Shown here piece by piece: positions 1 through 8,002 of a stretch of 43,159 nt of DNA. The stretch's first letter is position 1, and each line of letters begins with the position of its first letter. This DNA comes from Hathewaya proteolytica DSM 3090 (GTDB lineage Bacteria; Bacillota; Clostridia; Clostridiales; Clostridiaceae). Under the pieces are notes generated by a model. It did not search any database. It was not told the origin of the DNA and saw only the letters and a program-made list of their open reading frames with translations. Position numbers and translations under genes: made by a program. The DNA lies in contig NZ_FRAD01000021.1 of the NCBI RefSeq assembly GCF_900142225.1, positions 1 through 43,159 on the forward strand. Direction: 5' to 3'.

Positions 1-355
1 GGAATGTAAAATTAACTAAAGATGCTTTTATCCATTCAGATCAAGGCATTCATTATACTAGTCCAGCTTTTCAAAAATTAGTAAAGAAATATAAATTAGG
101 ACAATCTATGTCTAGACGTGGTAACTGTTGGGATAATGCACCACAAGAATCATTCTTCGGACATTTTAAAGATGAAACATACATAAAGCCCTGTAAAACT
201 TTAGAAGAGTTAAAGCGGGAAATTAAGCAATATATGATTTATTATAATAACTATAGATATCAATGGAACTTAGAAAAGATGACCCCTGTTCAATACAGAA
301 ATCATCTTCTCAATTGTGCCTAGGCTTTTTTAAATTGTCCTTGACAAAGGGTACA
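1..355 (+). mobile_element. Right end of an IS3-family (IS150-like) insertion sequence
   Basis: The window opens inside an insertion sequence whose transposase tail is described separately. About 30 bases after the transposase stop, the sequence TGTCCTTGACAAAGGGTACA ends in CA at 355. Read from the other strand it starts TGTACCC, the TG...CA terminus usual for IS3-family elements. The left end lies outside the window, so the partner repeat and the target duplication cannot be checked. Confidence 0.75.
3..323 (+). CDS. IS3-family transposase OrfB, C-terminal part (cut by window edge)
   Basis: The reading frame is open from the first bases of the window to the TAG at 321-323, giving about 106 residues from the end of the DDE integrase (rve) domain. 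The second catalytic aspartate lies in IHSDQGIHYTSPAF. The catalytic glutamate lies in DNAPQESFFGHFKDE, followed by the usual YNNYRYQWNLEKMTPVQY tail of IS150-group OrfB proteins. The first methionine seen inside the window (108) is internal and not a real start. No frameshift is visible in this part, so the copy may be functional upstream. Confidence 0.9.
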   Translation, partial: NVKLTKDAFIHSDQGIHYTSPAFQKLVKKYKLGQSMSRRGNCWDNAPQESFFGHFKDETYIKPCKTLEELKREIKQYMIYYNNYRYQWNLEKMTPVQYRNHLLNCA

Positions 356-440
356 TTTTATTTAGTTGTGCAGTTTTTTTCATATGTTTATATAGATTAA
401 AGGGTATAAAAAAAATAAATTAGATAAAACTATAAATAGC

Positions 441-469
441 TTTAAATATTTGTGATAATGTGTTATAAT
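441..469 (+). promoter_or_regulatory. Putative promoter of the DEAD-box helicase gene
   Basis: A perfect -10 box TATAAT lies at 464-469. A weak -35 box, TTTAAA at 441-446, is 17 bases upstream. Transcription would start near 476 and leave an unusually long untranslated leader of about 110 bases before the helicase start at 589. Confidence 0.45.
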
Positions 470-519
470 AAATACTTGTGAATGTTAATCAAACTGTGGA
501 ATAATTTTAGGTCGAACTT

Positions 520-568
520 AAAAGCCTGTTGTGAACATTTAAAATGGGATTTAGGGACGGCTTTTTTT
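520..568 (+). promoter_or_regulatory. Leader hairpin with T-run before the helicase ribosome site (possible attenuator)
   Basis: AAAAGCC (520-526) followed by GT can pair with AC followed by GGCTTTT (557-565), and the 3' arm runs into seven Ts (562-568). This resembles an intrinsic terminator placed only nine bases before the Shine-Dalgarno sequence of the helicase. The stem is short and its loop is about 30 bases, so it may be a conditional structure rather than a strong terminator. Confidence 0.35.
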
Positions 569-588
569 GTGAATATAAGGAGAATAGA

Positions 589-2259
589 ATGGAAAAAATT
601 AAATTTAGTGAATTACATATATCAGAGGAGATACTTAAGGCAGTAGAAAATATGGGCTTTGAGTATACTACACCGATACAAGAACAAGCAATACCTGTTA
701 TTGCAGAGGGTAGGGACATAGTGGGCCTTGCTCAAACAGGAACAGGAAAAACAGCGGCTTTCGGTATACCCTCACTTGATAAAGTAGAGAAAAATGTGAA
801 GGGCATACAGCTTATGGTTTTGTGTCCAACTAGGGAATTGGCACTTCAAGTAGCAGAGGAGCTAAAAAAACTTAGTGAATTTAAGAAAAATATTAAGATA
901 GTCTCTATATACGGTGGAGACTCTATGGGAAGACAGTTATCAGATCTTAAAAGAGGCGTTAACGTTGTAATAGGAACTCCAGGAAGAGTTATGGACCACA
1001 TGAGAAGAGGTACTCTTAAATTGGAGAACTTAAAGACTCTTATACTAGACGAAGCAGATGAAATGCTGAATATGGGATTTAGAGAAGACATAGAGGTAAT
1101 ACTTCAGAGTATAGACCATGATATTCAAAAACTTTTGTTTTCTGCTACTATGAAGAAGAATATAATGGAAATTGTAAAGGAATATCTAAAAGACCCTGTA
1201 AAGGTAAAAATAGAGGCAAAGGAGCTTACAACTCCAAACATCACCCAGAAGTATATATGCGTTAAAGAAGATGATAAGGGTGAAGCTATATGCAGAATAA
1301 TAGATTTTGAAAATCCAAGAGTATCCCTTGTTTTTTGCAATACAAAAAGGAAGGTTGATGAGTTATACGATGTTTTAGAGTCTAGAGGCTACGATTGCGA
1401 AAAGATTCATGGTGATATGAGACAGAGCGCAAGAAACTTAGTAATATCAAAGGTTAAAGCTGGAAAGATAAAGATACTAATAGCTACGGATGTGGCAGCA
1501 AGAGGTCTGGACATAGAAGAAGTAGATATGGTATTTAACTACGATGTTCCAACCCATGAAGAATACTATGTGCACAGAATAGGTAGAACTGGAAGAGCAG
1601 GAAGACAGGGTACTTCTGTGAGCCTTGTTACGAAAAGAGAAATGAGAACAATAAAAGACATCATGAGGTTTACAAAGAAGGATATGGAGCAGGCAAAATT
1701 GCCATCTATAAAGCAGCTTCAGCAAGCTAAGATATGTGAATACATGGATTCAATAAAAAACAACATAAATGAAGAATCAAAAAATAAGTATTTATCCCAT
1801 GTAAATAAGCTAATTGAGGAAACAGGATGCACCGCAGAAGACATCCTTTGTAGCCTTATAGACACTCAGCTTTCTCTTCAAGAGTACAAAGATATTGAAA
1901 CTCAAAGCTTATCTTCAAGTGAAAGAAGCTCTACAAGAAGCAGAAGGGAAGATAGTAGCCAAGATAGAGAGTCTAGGAGTGGCAGAAGAACACAGGGCAA
2001 GACACCAGAAAAGGGAATGAAGAGATTCTTTGTAAATGTAGGCAAGGATAAGGATATAAAGGTTGAGGAAATATTGAAACTTATTGTTACAAATACAAAT
2101 ATTACAGGCAAAGACGTGGGCATTATCGACATGTACGATAAATTTACTTTTGTAGAAGTAAAAGATAAGTACATGGAGGAAGTGTTGAAAAAGTCTTCAA
2201 ACAACAAAATTAAAGGTAAAAAAGTAAATATAGAATTAGCAGGAAAAAGAAAAAATTAA
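589..2259 (+). CDS. DEAD-box ATP-dependent RNA helicase (CshA/DbpA type)
   Basis: This protein is an ATP-driven RNA unwinding enzyme of the DEAD-box family, used in ribosome assembly, mRNA turnover and cold growth. The motifs appear in order: Q motif GFEYTTPIQEQAIP (about residues 22-36), Walker A AQTGTGKTA (about 48-56), DEAD (about 154-157), SAT (about 185), then the second RecA domain with ARGLD and HRIGRTGRAG. A serine/arginine-rich linker (about 440-475) leads to a C-terminal DbpA-type RNA-binding domain (about 478-553), which in the family binds structured RNA such as 23S rRNA. The start at 589 is chosen because AAGGAGA sits just upstream; an ATG 45 bases earlier falls inside the leader hairpin and has no ribosome site. 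The protein has 556 residues. The gene ends 28 bases before the TtcA-like gene, so the two may be co-transcribed. Confidence 0.93.
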   Translation: MEKIKFSELHISEEILKAVENMGFEYTTPIQEQAIPVIAEGRDIVGLAQTGTGKTAAFGIPSLDKVEKNVKGIQLMVLCPTRELALQVAEELKKLSEFKKNIKIVSIYGGDSMGRQLSDLKRGVNVVIGTPGRVMDHMRRGTLKLENLKTLILDEADEMLNMGFREDIEVILQSIDHDIQKLLFSATMKKNIMEIVKEYLKDPVKVKIEAKELTTPNITQKYICVKEDDKGEAICRIIDFENPRVSLVFCNTKRKVDELYDVLESRGYDCEKIHGDMRQSARNLVISKVKAGKIKILIATDVAARGLDIEEVDMVFNYDVPTHEEYYVHRIGRTGRAGRQGTSVSLVTKREMRTIKDIMRFTKKDMEQAKLPSIKQLQQAKICEYMDSIKNNINEESKNKYLSHVNKLIEETGCTAEDILCSLIDTQLSLQEYKDIETQSLSSSERSSTRSRREDSSQDRESRSGRRTQGKTPEKGMKRFFVNVGKDKDIKVEEILKLIVTNTNITGKDVGIIDMYDKFTFVEVKDKYMEEVLKKSSNNKIKGKKVNIELAGKRKN

Positions 2260-2287
2260 GGTTACGGATTTGTAGGAGGGGAGTATT

Positions 2288-3157
2288 TTGAATAAAATAG
2301 CCAATGATAGCTGTCCAGCACCCGTGGAACCAGGTGAGAAAAAGAATCTAAAAGATATTGAGAGAAGCATTATCACCACCTATAGGGGACACATTTGGAC
2401 AAAATTCACCAGAGCTATAAAGGAATACAATCTTTTAAAAGAGGGAGACAAGGTACTAATTGCAATATCTGGTGGCAAAGATAGTATGATTATGGCAAAG
2501 CTCTTTCAGGAGCTTAAAAGACATGGTCAGATTAATTTTGATATGAGGTTTGTGTGTATGGATCCTGGATATCATGAAAATATCAGGGAACTCATGGTAG
2601 AAAACTGCGAATATTTAGGTATACCCTTAGAAATATATGATTCTGGAATTTTTGACATAGTGGATATGGTGGCACAGGATTATCCTTGCTATATGTGTGC
2701 TAGGATGCGAAGAGGTGCATTATACAACAAAGCTCAAGAGCTAGGGTGCAATAAGGTGGCACTAGGGCATCATTTCAACGATGTCATAGAGACTACCTTA
2801 TTAAATGTTCTTTATTCTGGAAACTATAAAACCATGCTTCCAAGAATTAAGTCGGCAAATTTTCCAGGAATAGAGCTTATAAGACCCATGTATTATATAG
2901 AAGAAAAGCATATTATCAATTTTACAAAGGCCAGCGGCATTGCACCTCTAAACTGTGCTTGTATGGTGGCAGCACACAAAATAGGAAATAAGAGATACGA
3001 AATAAAAAATCTTATAAAAACTTTGAAGGAAAACTTCAACGATGTGGATAAATCCATATTTAAGTCGGCACAAAATGTCAGTGTGGATTCTATACTTGGA
3101 TGGCAAGATGGAAAAGAAAAACATTCTTTTTTGGAAAGATTTGATGATGAGGAATAA
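2288..3157 (+). CDS. TtcA-family tRNA thiolation ATPase (PP-loop)
   Basis: This is a PP-loop ATPase of the TtcA/TilS superfamily, which adenylates a tRNA base and transfers sulfur to it; TtcA makes 2-thiocytidine at position 32. The PP-loop AISGGKDSMI lies at about residues 58-67. The paired cysteines CYMC (about 134-137) and a third cysteine in NCACM (about 221-225) match the iron-sulfur ligand pattern of TtcA. The 289-residue length fits the family. Translation starts at a TTG with AGGAGGGG upstream; no better ATG is available. The gene follows the helicase closely and ends at a strong bidirectional terminator. The tRNA target is inferred from the family and could be another thiolated base. 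Confidence 0.85.
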   Translation: MNKIANDSCPAPVEPGEKKNLKDIERSIITTYRGHIWTKFTRAIKEYNLLKEGDKVLIAISGGKDSMIMAKLFQELKRHGQINFDMRFVCMDPGYHENIRELMVENCEYLGIPLEIYDSGIFDIVDMVAQDYPCYMCARMRRGALYNKAQELGCNKVALGHHFNDVIETTLLNVLYSGNYKTMLPRIKSANFPGIELIRPMYYIEEKHIINFTKASGIAPLNCACMVAAHKIGNKRYEIKNLIKTLKENFNDVDKSIFKSAQNVSVDSILGWQDGKEKHSFLERFDDEE

Positions 3158-3159
3158 AA

Positions 3160-3197
3160 CAAAAGAGGTCGCAGAATATAAACTGTGACCTCTTTTG
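3160..3197. terminator. Bidirectional intrinsic terminator between convergent genes
   Basis: CAAAAGAGGTCGCAG (3160-3174) pairs with CTGTGACCTCTTTTG (3183-3197) around an 8-base AT loop, a 15-bp stem with one G-T pair. A-rich and T-rich flanks let it end transcription from both the TtcA-like gene on the plus strand and the amidase gene on the minus strand. Confidence 0.9.
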
Positions 3198-3198
3198 T

Positions 3199-4392
3199 TC
3201 AGTTAATGTGAACAAAGTGAAAAAATATATTCTTATCTCCCCAACCTAGATCAAAAGGTACATTATATCTCTCTACGGTGTGGGAGTTGATGAGGGGATA
3301 ACCATGGGAATCAAAGCCGCATACTATGGCGTTGTGATCAATATCATTCTTTTTTTCGTAGGATACTATATCACCATAATTTAGTTTTGAAAAATAAGCA
3401 CCTGGAAGTGACGCCGAAGAAGAACACAGTGTTTTGAAGGAGCCTCTTTTAACTAGGTAGCCCTTTCCACTGTATATTATATAATTTCTAAAGGCGTCGG
3501 CATTTACCCATGGGGTACTACATTCATAAGTATTATTTAAACGCTTTTGAGTATACCATCCTCCATTTTGCGGCATATTGGCACCTTCTTTGTCACCCAA
3601 ACATTGGGATACGTAATTTGTGCAATTGCCTCCAATGCCAGTGTAATTTGTGTACTTTGGATTGAAGCGAGGAGTGGCATTGTCTGTTACCCAACGTACG
3701 CCGCAATATCTACGGGCGTATTCTACGGCTTTTAATCGATTGTACTTCCAGGGTTTATCTGGTATAGTTAGTTCTCTATCTATGGGAGATAATTGGCTTA
3801 TATTATATTTAAGGGGACTTGCATCTGGCAAGGTGTCCTTTTTTAGATTGTGATAATAATTTTTTAAAGCGTCGGAGAAGCAATCTAAATAGTAATCCGT
3901 TAAAATCTTGTAGGAATCATTGCTTTTTTGAAGCTTTATATAGTGGACTAGTGAAATTCCAAATAGGTTTTCTGTTTCATTTTCACCATCATAGATGTAT
4001 TTAAATTTATAGTCCTCGTCTAACTGTATTTTATAAAAACTTCCCATATCCTTTATGGAATTAATATGTGGAAAAGATTGAACAGAGGTAAATTTAATTC
4101 CCCTTTCTGAAGACCAGTCTCTAAGGTACATCATGCGACACACTTCGTTTTCAATGCAACCCTTTCCTGCTACACTATTCATATTGAAATAGTTTTTTAA
4201 TTCTTTTATATCCCCAGTGAATATAATATTATTTCTTGTGTTGTAGACATTTGTAAAAAACTCTTTCACCATTTCTTTTGTGTTTTCAATTGTCTCTATA
4301 GAAGAGGTCTCAGCTAAAACACAGATACTTTGTGAGAACATGAAGGTGAAAAAACACAGTATAGATAATAGGCAGTTTAATTTTTTTTTCAT
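3199..4392 (-). CDS. Secreted amidase-domain protein (Amidase_6 / CHAP-like)
   Basis: The 397-residue protein starts with a signal peptide (MKKK, a hydrophobic stretch to about residue 25, then a likely cut after VLA), so it is exported. The C-terminal part (about 215-395) matches the putative amidase domain known in many clostridia: YNRLKAVEYARRYC, GNCTNYVSQCL with the presumed catalytic cysteine, GDIVSYEKKNDIDHNAIV with the catalytic histidine, and PLINSHT. Such domains are thought to cleave cell-wall peptide or other amide bonds. The middle part (about 30-200) has no motif I recognise. A TTTAAAGGAG ribosome site precedes the ATG. It stands alone, converging on the TtcA-like gene. Confidence 0.82.
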   Translation of the reverse strand: MKKKLNCLLSILCFFTFMFSQSICVLAETSSIETIENTKEMVKEFFTNVYNTRNNIIFTGDIKELKNYFNMNSVAGKGCIENEVCRMMYLRDWSSERGIKFTSVQSFPHINSIKDMGSFYKIQLDEDYKFKYIYDGENETENLFGISLVHYIKLQKSNDSYKILTDYYLDCFSDALKNYYHNLKKDTLPDASPLKYNISQLSPIDRELTIPDKPWKYNRLKAVEYARRYCGVRWVTDNATPRFNPKYTNYTGIGGNCTNYVSQCLGDKEGANMPQNGGWYTQKRLNNTYECSTPWVNADAFRNYIIYSGKGYLVKRGSFKTLCSSSASLPGAYFSKLNYGDIVSYEKKNDIDHNAIVCGFDSHGYPLINSHTVERYNVPFDLGWGDKNIFFHFVHIN

Positions 4393-4557
4393 CTTTTTTT
4401 CTCCTTTAAATTATACTATTAGTATCTGTGTTTTAATTTGTTTTATACTCAGTAAAGCAAGAATAAAGTAAATAAATGCAGGATAAATAGTCTTGCAATT
4501 ATGAATAAATCGTGATAAGTTAAAGTAAAGACAATAATATAAAATGGAGGGAAAGTA

Positions 4558-5814
4558 ATGAAAAAAGAATTTTTTATTAATAACAGAGAAAAGCTTTCTG
4601 AGTTGCTAGAAGACAACAGTGTAACTGTAATGTTTCAGGAAGATGCACCATATAAATCTGCGGATTACAAATATTCCTTTGTACAAAACAGAAACTTTTA
4701 CTATATGACAGGTTTCCCAAGAGAAAAAGCCATTTTTTTAATGAGTAAAATTGCTGGTAAAGTATTTCAGGCCTTATTTATTGAAAGATTTGATCCTGTA
4801 AAGGCTAGATGGGTTGGTCCAAGACTTTCCATAGAAGAAGCTAGAGAATTTACGGGCTTTGAAAACATTTTTTACCTAGATGAATTTGAAGAACAATTCC
4901 AAAAGATGCCCAATGAAAATGCCACAGAACTTACATTATACCTAGATCTTGAAAGACAAGAATACGGTATAAGAAGAACTAAGAGTCAAGTGTTTGCAGA
5001 GGAAATTTTGAAGATATATCCATACTATAGAGTGAAAAATTGTTTCCCATACATTGCAAATCTCAGACTTATAAAAACTGAAGAAGAAATTTCTTTAGTT
5101 CGCAAGGCAATTGAAATAACAAAAGAAGGATTATACAACATGTGGGCTCACATAAAGCCAGGCATGATGGAATACGAGCTAGAGGCTTATTTTGACTACA
5201 GCCTTAAGAAGAACGGTGTAAAGTTCACAGCTTTCAATACCATAGTAGGATCAGGCCACAACGGTACAGTTCTCCACTATGAAGAAAACAATTGTATGAT
5301 AGAAGACAACACTTTGGTTCTTACGGATTTAGGTGCACAGTATCAGCTGTACAATGGTGATATCACTCGTACCGTACCAGCTAGTGGAAAGTTCACTAAG
5401 AGGCAGAGAGAAGTATATGAAGCAGTGCTAGAGGCACAGAAAGCCATAGAAGCTTTCGTAAAACCAGGCATCATGTGGAATGATGTAAATGAGTATGCAA
5501 AAAAACAGCTAGCTGAAGCATGCAAAAAGCTTGGCCTTATAAAAGAGGATGAGGAACTGACAAAATATTATTTCCATACATTTGGACATCCTTTAGGTTT
5601 GGATACCCACGATGTAGGAAGCTACGATGTACCTCTTACAAAGGGCATGATTTTAACTAACGAACCAGGGCTTTATATACCAGAAGAGAATATCGGTATA
5701 AGAATAGAGGACGATCTTCTTTTGACTGAAGACGGATGCGAAAACTTGTCAAAGGATATAATTAAAGAAGCAGATGATATAGAGAGATTTATCACAGAAC
5801 ATCAAGGAGTATAA
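4558..5814 (+). CDS. pepP: Xaa-Pro aminopeptidase (M24B, aminopeptidase P)
   Basis: This metalloenzyme removes an N-terminal residue that precedes proline. The N-terminal creatinase-like domain (about 1-160) contains FYYMTGFPREKAIFLM. The pita-bread catalytic domain (about 175-410) shows the metal ligands in order: the two aspartates in VLTDLGAQYQLYNGDITRT, the histidine in TFGHPLGLDTHDVG, and the two glutamates in TNEPGLYI and IGIRIEDD. The length of 418 fits the family. The start is preceded by GGAGGGAAAGT. It is a cytoplasmic housekeeping enzyme and appears to be a single-gene unit, with no clear terminator downstream before the promoter at 5852. Confidence 0.93.
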   Translation: MKKEFFINNREKLSELLEDNSVTVMFQEDAPYKSADYKYSFVQNRNFYYMTGFPREKAIFLMSKIAGKVFQALFIERFDPVKARWVGPRLSIEEAREFTGFENIFYLDEFEEQFQKMPNENATELTLYLDLERQEYGIRRTKSQVFAEEILKIYPYYRVKNCFPYIANLRLIKTEEEISLVRKAIEITKEGLYNMWAHIKPGMMEYELEAYFDYSLKKNGVKFTAFNTIVGSGHNGTVLHYEENNCMIEDNTLVLTDLGAQYQLYNGDITRTVPASGKFTKRQREVYEAVLEAQKAIEAFVKPGIMWNDVNEYAKKQLAEACKKLGLIKEDEELTKYYFHTFGHPLGLDTHDVGSYDVPLTKGMILTNEPGLYIPEENIGIRIEDDLLLTEDGCENLSKDIIKEADDIERFITEHQGV

Positions 5815-5851
5815 TAAAAATTTAAAATAAATTAAAAAATTTAAAAATCTG

Positions 5852-5880
5852 TTGACAATGATAAAAGCTCAGCGTATAAT
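5852..5880 (+). promoter_or_regulatory. Consensus sigma-A promoter of the leader peptide / exporter operon
   Basis: A perfect -35 TTGACA (5852-5857) and a perfect -10 TATAAT (5875-5880) are separated by exactly 17 bases. This is one of the strongest promoters in the window. It drives a 32-residue ORF and then the ABC exporter pair, so a strong promoter is followed by structures that could stop most transcripts. Confidence 0.88.
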
Positions 5881-5929
5881 AAAAATTGTAGCGTGACTAA
5901 CGCAAATAATATGAAGGAGGTAAATAATT

Positions 5930-6028
5930 ATGAGAACTATTAATATTGTAAGAAATTATGTAAATAGTACAGTGAAAATAGATAGTATTTTAATTAATGT
6001 GCCTGCTTCAGATGGTTTTGTTTTATAG
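5930..6028 (+). CDS. 32-residue leader peptide upstream of ABC exporter genes
   Basis: A short ORF starts at ATG 5930 with an excellent ribosome site, AAGGAGG (5914-5920), and ends at TAG 6026-6028. It encodes MRTINIVRNYV... ending ...VPASDGFVL and matches no protein family I know. It lies about 45 bases downstream of a consensus promoter and 50 bases before an intrinsic terminator that precedes the exporter genes. This is the arrangement of the bmrB leader in Bacillus subtilis, where translation of a short ORF controls read-through into bmrCD. There is no sequence match to BmrB that I can confirm; the role as a regulatory leader peptide is inferred from position, ribosome site strength and the downstream hairpins. 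Confidence 0.7.
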   Translation: MRTINIVRNYVNSTVKIDSILINVPASDGFVL

Positions 6029-6078
6029 TAAGTCCTTAGCTACAGCTATTATTATGAGATTTACAAAACGACTTTTGA

Positions 6079-6107
6079 ATCATGGGTGCATTACCCATGA
6101 TTTTTTT
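6079..6107 (+). terminator. Intrinsic terminator (attenuator) between leader ORF and exporter genes
   Basis: ATCATGGGT (6079-6087) pairs perfectly with ACCCATGAT (6093-6101) around a GCATT loop and is followed by TTTTTT. It lies inside the transcript that must reach the exporter genes. The same nine bases ATCATGGGT occur again at 6132-6140, so the 3' arm has two possible partners. Confidence 0.85.
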
Positions 6108-6124
6108 CGCCATTTTTAGGCTTT

Positions 6125-6156
6125 AAAAGGAATCATGGGTGAACCATGGTTCTTTT
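6125..6156 (+). promoter_or_regulatory. Second hairpin just upstream of the exporter ribosome site
   Basis: AAAAGGAATCATGG (6125-6138) pairs, with one bulge and one mismatch, with CCATGGTTCTTTT (6144-6156), followed by ACTTTT. It repeats part of the first terminator's 5' arm and ends six bases before the AAGGGGGG ribosome site. It could be a second terminator or a competing structure that frees the first one. Confidence 0.5.
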
Positions 6157-6177
6157 ACTTTTAAGGGGGGAATGAGA

Positions 6178-7953
6178 ATGAAAAGATTGCTTAAGTATAC
6201 CTTAAAGCAAGGGTGGTTTGTCCTAATACCCGTACTGTCACTATTTGTAGACATGGGTCTTGACATAATACTGCCACTAATTTCAAAGGAATTGGTTGAT
6301 ACGGTGTTAAAAGGAGCACAGTACAATCTTCTTTGGAATGTGCTGATAACACTAATGGTGGTAACCATAATTAGAGCTATAATGGGATACGTAGAAGAGT
6401 ACAGCTTTGATGTACTGGGAAATAGGGTCCACAAGGATCTGAAAGAAGAGATGTTCAATCACATCACAACGTTACACTTTGGATACTTTGACAATATGAA
6501 TACTGGAGAGTTGATGTCTAGGATAACAGGAGACGTTGAGAGCGTGTGGAGAACCATCGGATTTGGACTTAGAATATGTGTGGGAGACTTTATATATTTT
6601 ATTATGGCCACGGTGGTGCTTATGAATATAAGTCCGAAGCTTACCATAGCTTGTGTGGCTGTTATGATACCTATAGGATTTTTAGCAGTAAGTCTTGAAA
6701 AGAAGGAAGATGAAATTTACGGCGATATCAGCGATCAGAGAGCAGAGATGAATACTGCTGCCGAGGAAAACATTGCAGGTGTAAGGCTGGTAAAGGCATT
6801 TGCCAGAGAAAAACACGAGATATTAAAATTTCTTGGTATGAACAGAAGAAATTATGAGCTAAATATGAAGGAAGCAAAGGTGAGAAGCAATCATTTACCC
6901 TTGGGCGAATTCCTAGCAAATACTGCCATTGTAATTATGATATGTTTTGGTGGATACCTTGTAATAAAGGGAGAAATGACCCTGGGTGGACTTGTAGCCT
7001 TTAACGGATACATCGGCACCATGATCTGGGTAATGAAGGATATGGGCTTTATAACTAGTATGTTGGCGCAAAACAAGGCATCATGCAAAAAAATATATAC
7101 TATCTTGGATACAAAACCTAGAATAGTAAGTCCAACAAATCCAGTTATTGATGACATAAAAGGCCACGTTGAATTTAAAAATGTAACATTTAAGCACGGT
7201 GATAGCGAAATACTAAAGAATATAAACTTTAAGGCTAAAGCTGGAGATACTGTTGCTATTATGGGAACAACGGGAGCAGGTAAGACTTCTATTGTAAATC
7301 TCATTGGAAGATATTATGACGTAAAATCCGGACAGGTTTTAGTGGATGGTGTGGATGTAAAACAGCGAGAGTTGCACAATCTAAGGCGTAACATGGCAGT
7401 GGTACCACAGGACGTTTTCTTATTTTCAGATAGCATAAAAAATAACGTATCTTTAGGAACTGAGGATATGAGTAAAGAGGAAATAGAGAATGCCTGTAAA
7501 CTTGCCTGTGCAGATGATTTTATTCAGGAGTTAAATGAAAAATACCATACAGTAGTTGGTGAAAGAGGCATAGGACTTTCTGGAGGACAGAAACAGAGGA
7601 TATCCATAGCAAGAGCATTGGCTAGAAAAGCTCCAATTCTTATACTAGATGACTCAACTTCAGCTCTGGATATGGAGACGGAATACCAGCTGCTTAAGAA
7701 TTTAAGAAACAAAGAAAATAAAGCAACAACCTTTATAATTGCCCACAGAATATCAGCGGTGAAAAATGCTGACTTAATACTTTTCATGGAAGATGGGGAA
7801 GTAAAAGAACAGGGAACTCATAAGGAATTGGTAGAGAAAAAGGGCAAATATTACGAAATATACAAGGAACAATTTAAGGATTTCCTTGAAGATGAACAGA
7901 TAGACAATAAATGTGATGAAGATAAGATATTGGCAAATGCTGAGGTTTCGTAA
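6178..7953 (+). CDS. Heterodimeric multidrug ABC exporter subunit, degenerate Walker B (BmrC/YheI-like)
   Basis: This is a 591-residue ABC half-transporter with six membrane segments (about 1-320) followed by an ATPase domain: Walker A MGTTGAGKTS (about 362-371), signature LSGGQKQR, Walker B ILILDDSTSALD (about 485-496) and H-loop IIAHRIS. The catalytic glutamate after Walker B is aspartate (LDDS), as in BmrC-type partners, so ATP hydrolysis at this site should be weak. The start at 6178 is chosen because AAGGGGGG lies seven bases upstream; earlier in-frame starts fall in the second hairpin. The neighbouring gene supplies the complementary subunit. Together they should export lipophilic drugs or antibiotics, under control of the leader region upstream. 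Confidence 0.9.
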   Translation: MKRLLKYTLKQGWFVLIPVLSLFVDMGLDIILPLISKELVDTVLKGAQYNLLWNVLITLMVVTIIRAIMGYVEEYSFDVLGNRVHKDLKEEMFNHITTLHFGYFDNMNTGELMSRITGDVESVWRTIGFGLRICVGDFIYFIMATVVLMNISPKLTIACVAVMIPIGFLAVSLEKKEDEIYGDISDQRAEMNTAAEENIAGVRLVKAFAREKHEILKFLGMNRRNYELNMKEAKVRSNHLPLGEFLANTAIVIMICFGGYLVIKGEMTLGGLVAFNGYIGTMIWVMKDMGFITSMLAQNKASCKKIYTILDTKPRIVSPTNPVIDDIKGHVEFKNVTFKHGDSEILKNINFKAKAGDTVAIMGTTGAGKTSIVNLIGRYYDVKSGQVLVDGVDVKQRELHNLRRNMAVVPQDVFLFSDSIKNNVSLGTEDMSKEEIENACKLACADDFIQELNEKYHTVVGERGIGLSGGQKQRISIARALARKAPILILDDSTSALDMETEYQLLKNLRNKENKATTFIIAHRISAVKNADLILFMEDGEVKEQGTHKELVEKKGKYYEIYKEQFKDFLEDEQIDNKCDEDKILANAEVS

Positions 7954-8002
7954 TAATTAAAAAAAATATTGAAATCACATTAAAAAAGAGAAGGTGAAAG
8001 AT

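Noticed and set aside
6139..6177. Earlier GTG start for the first exporter subunit
   Set aside because: It lies in the second hairpin, has no ribosome site and would add a hydrophilic stretch absent from the family; ATG 6178 has AAGGGGGG at the right distance.
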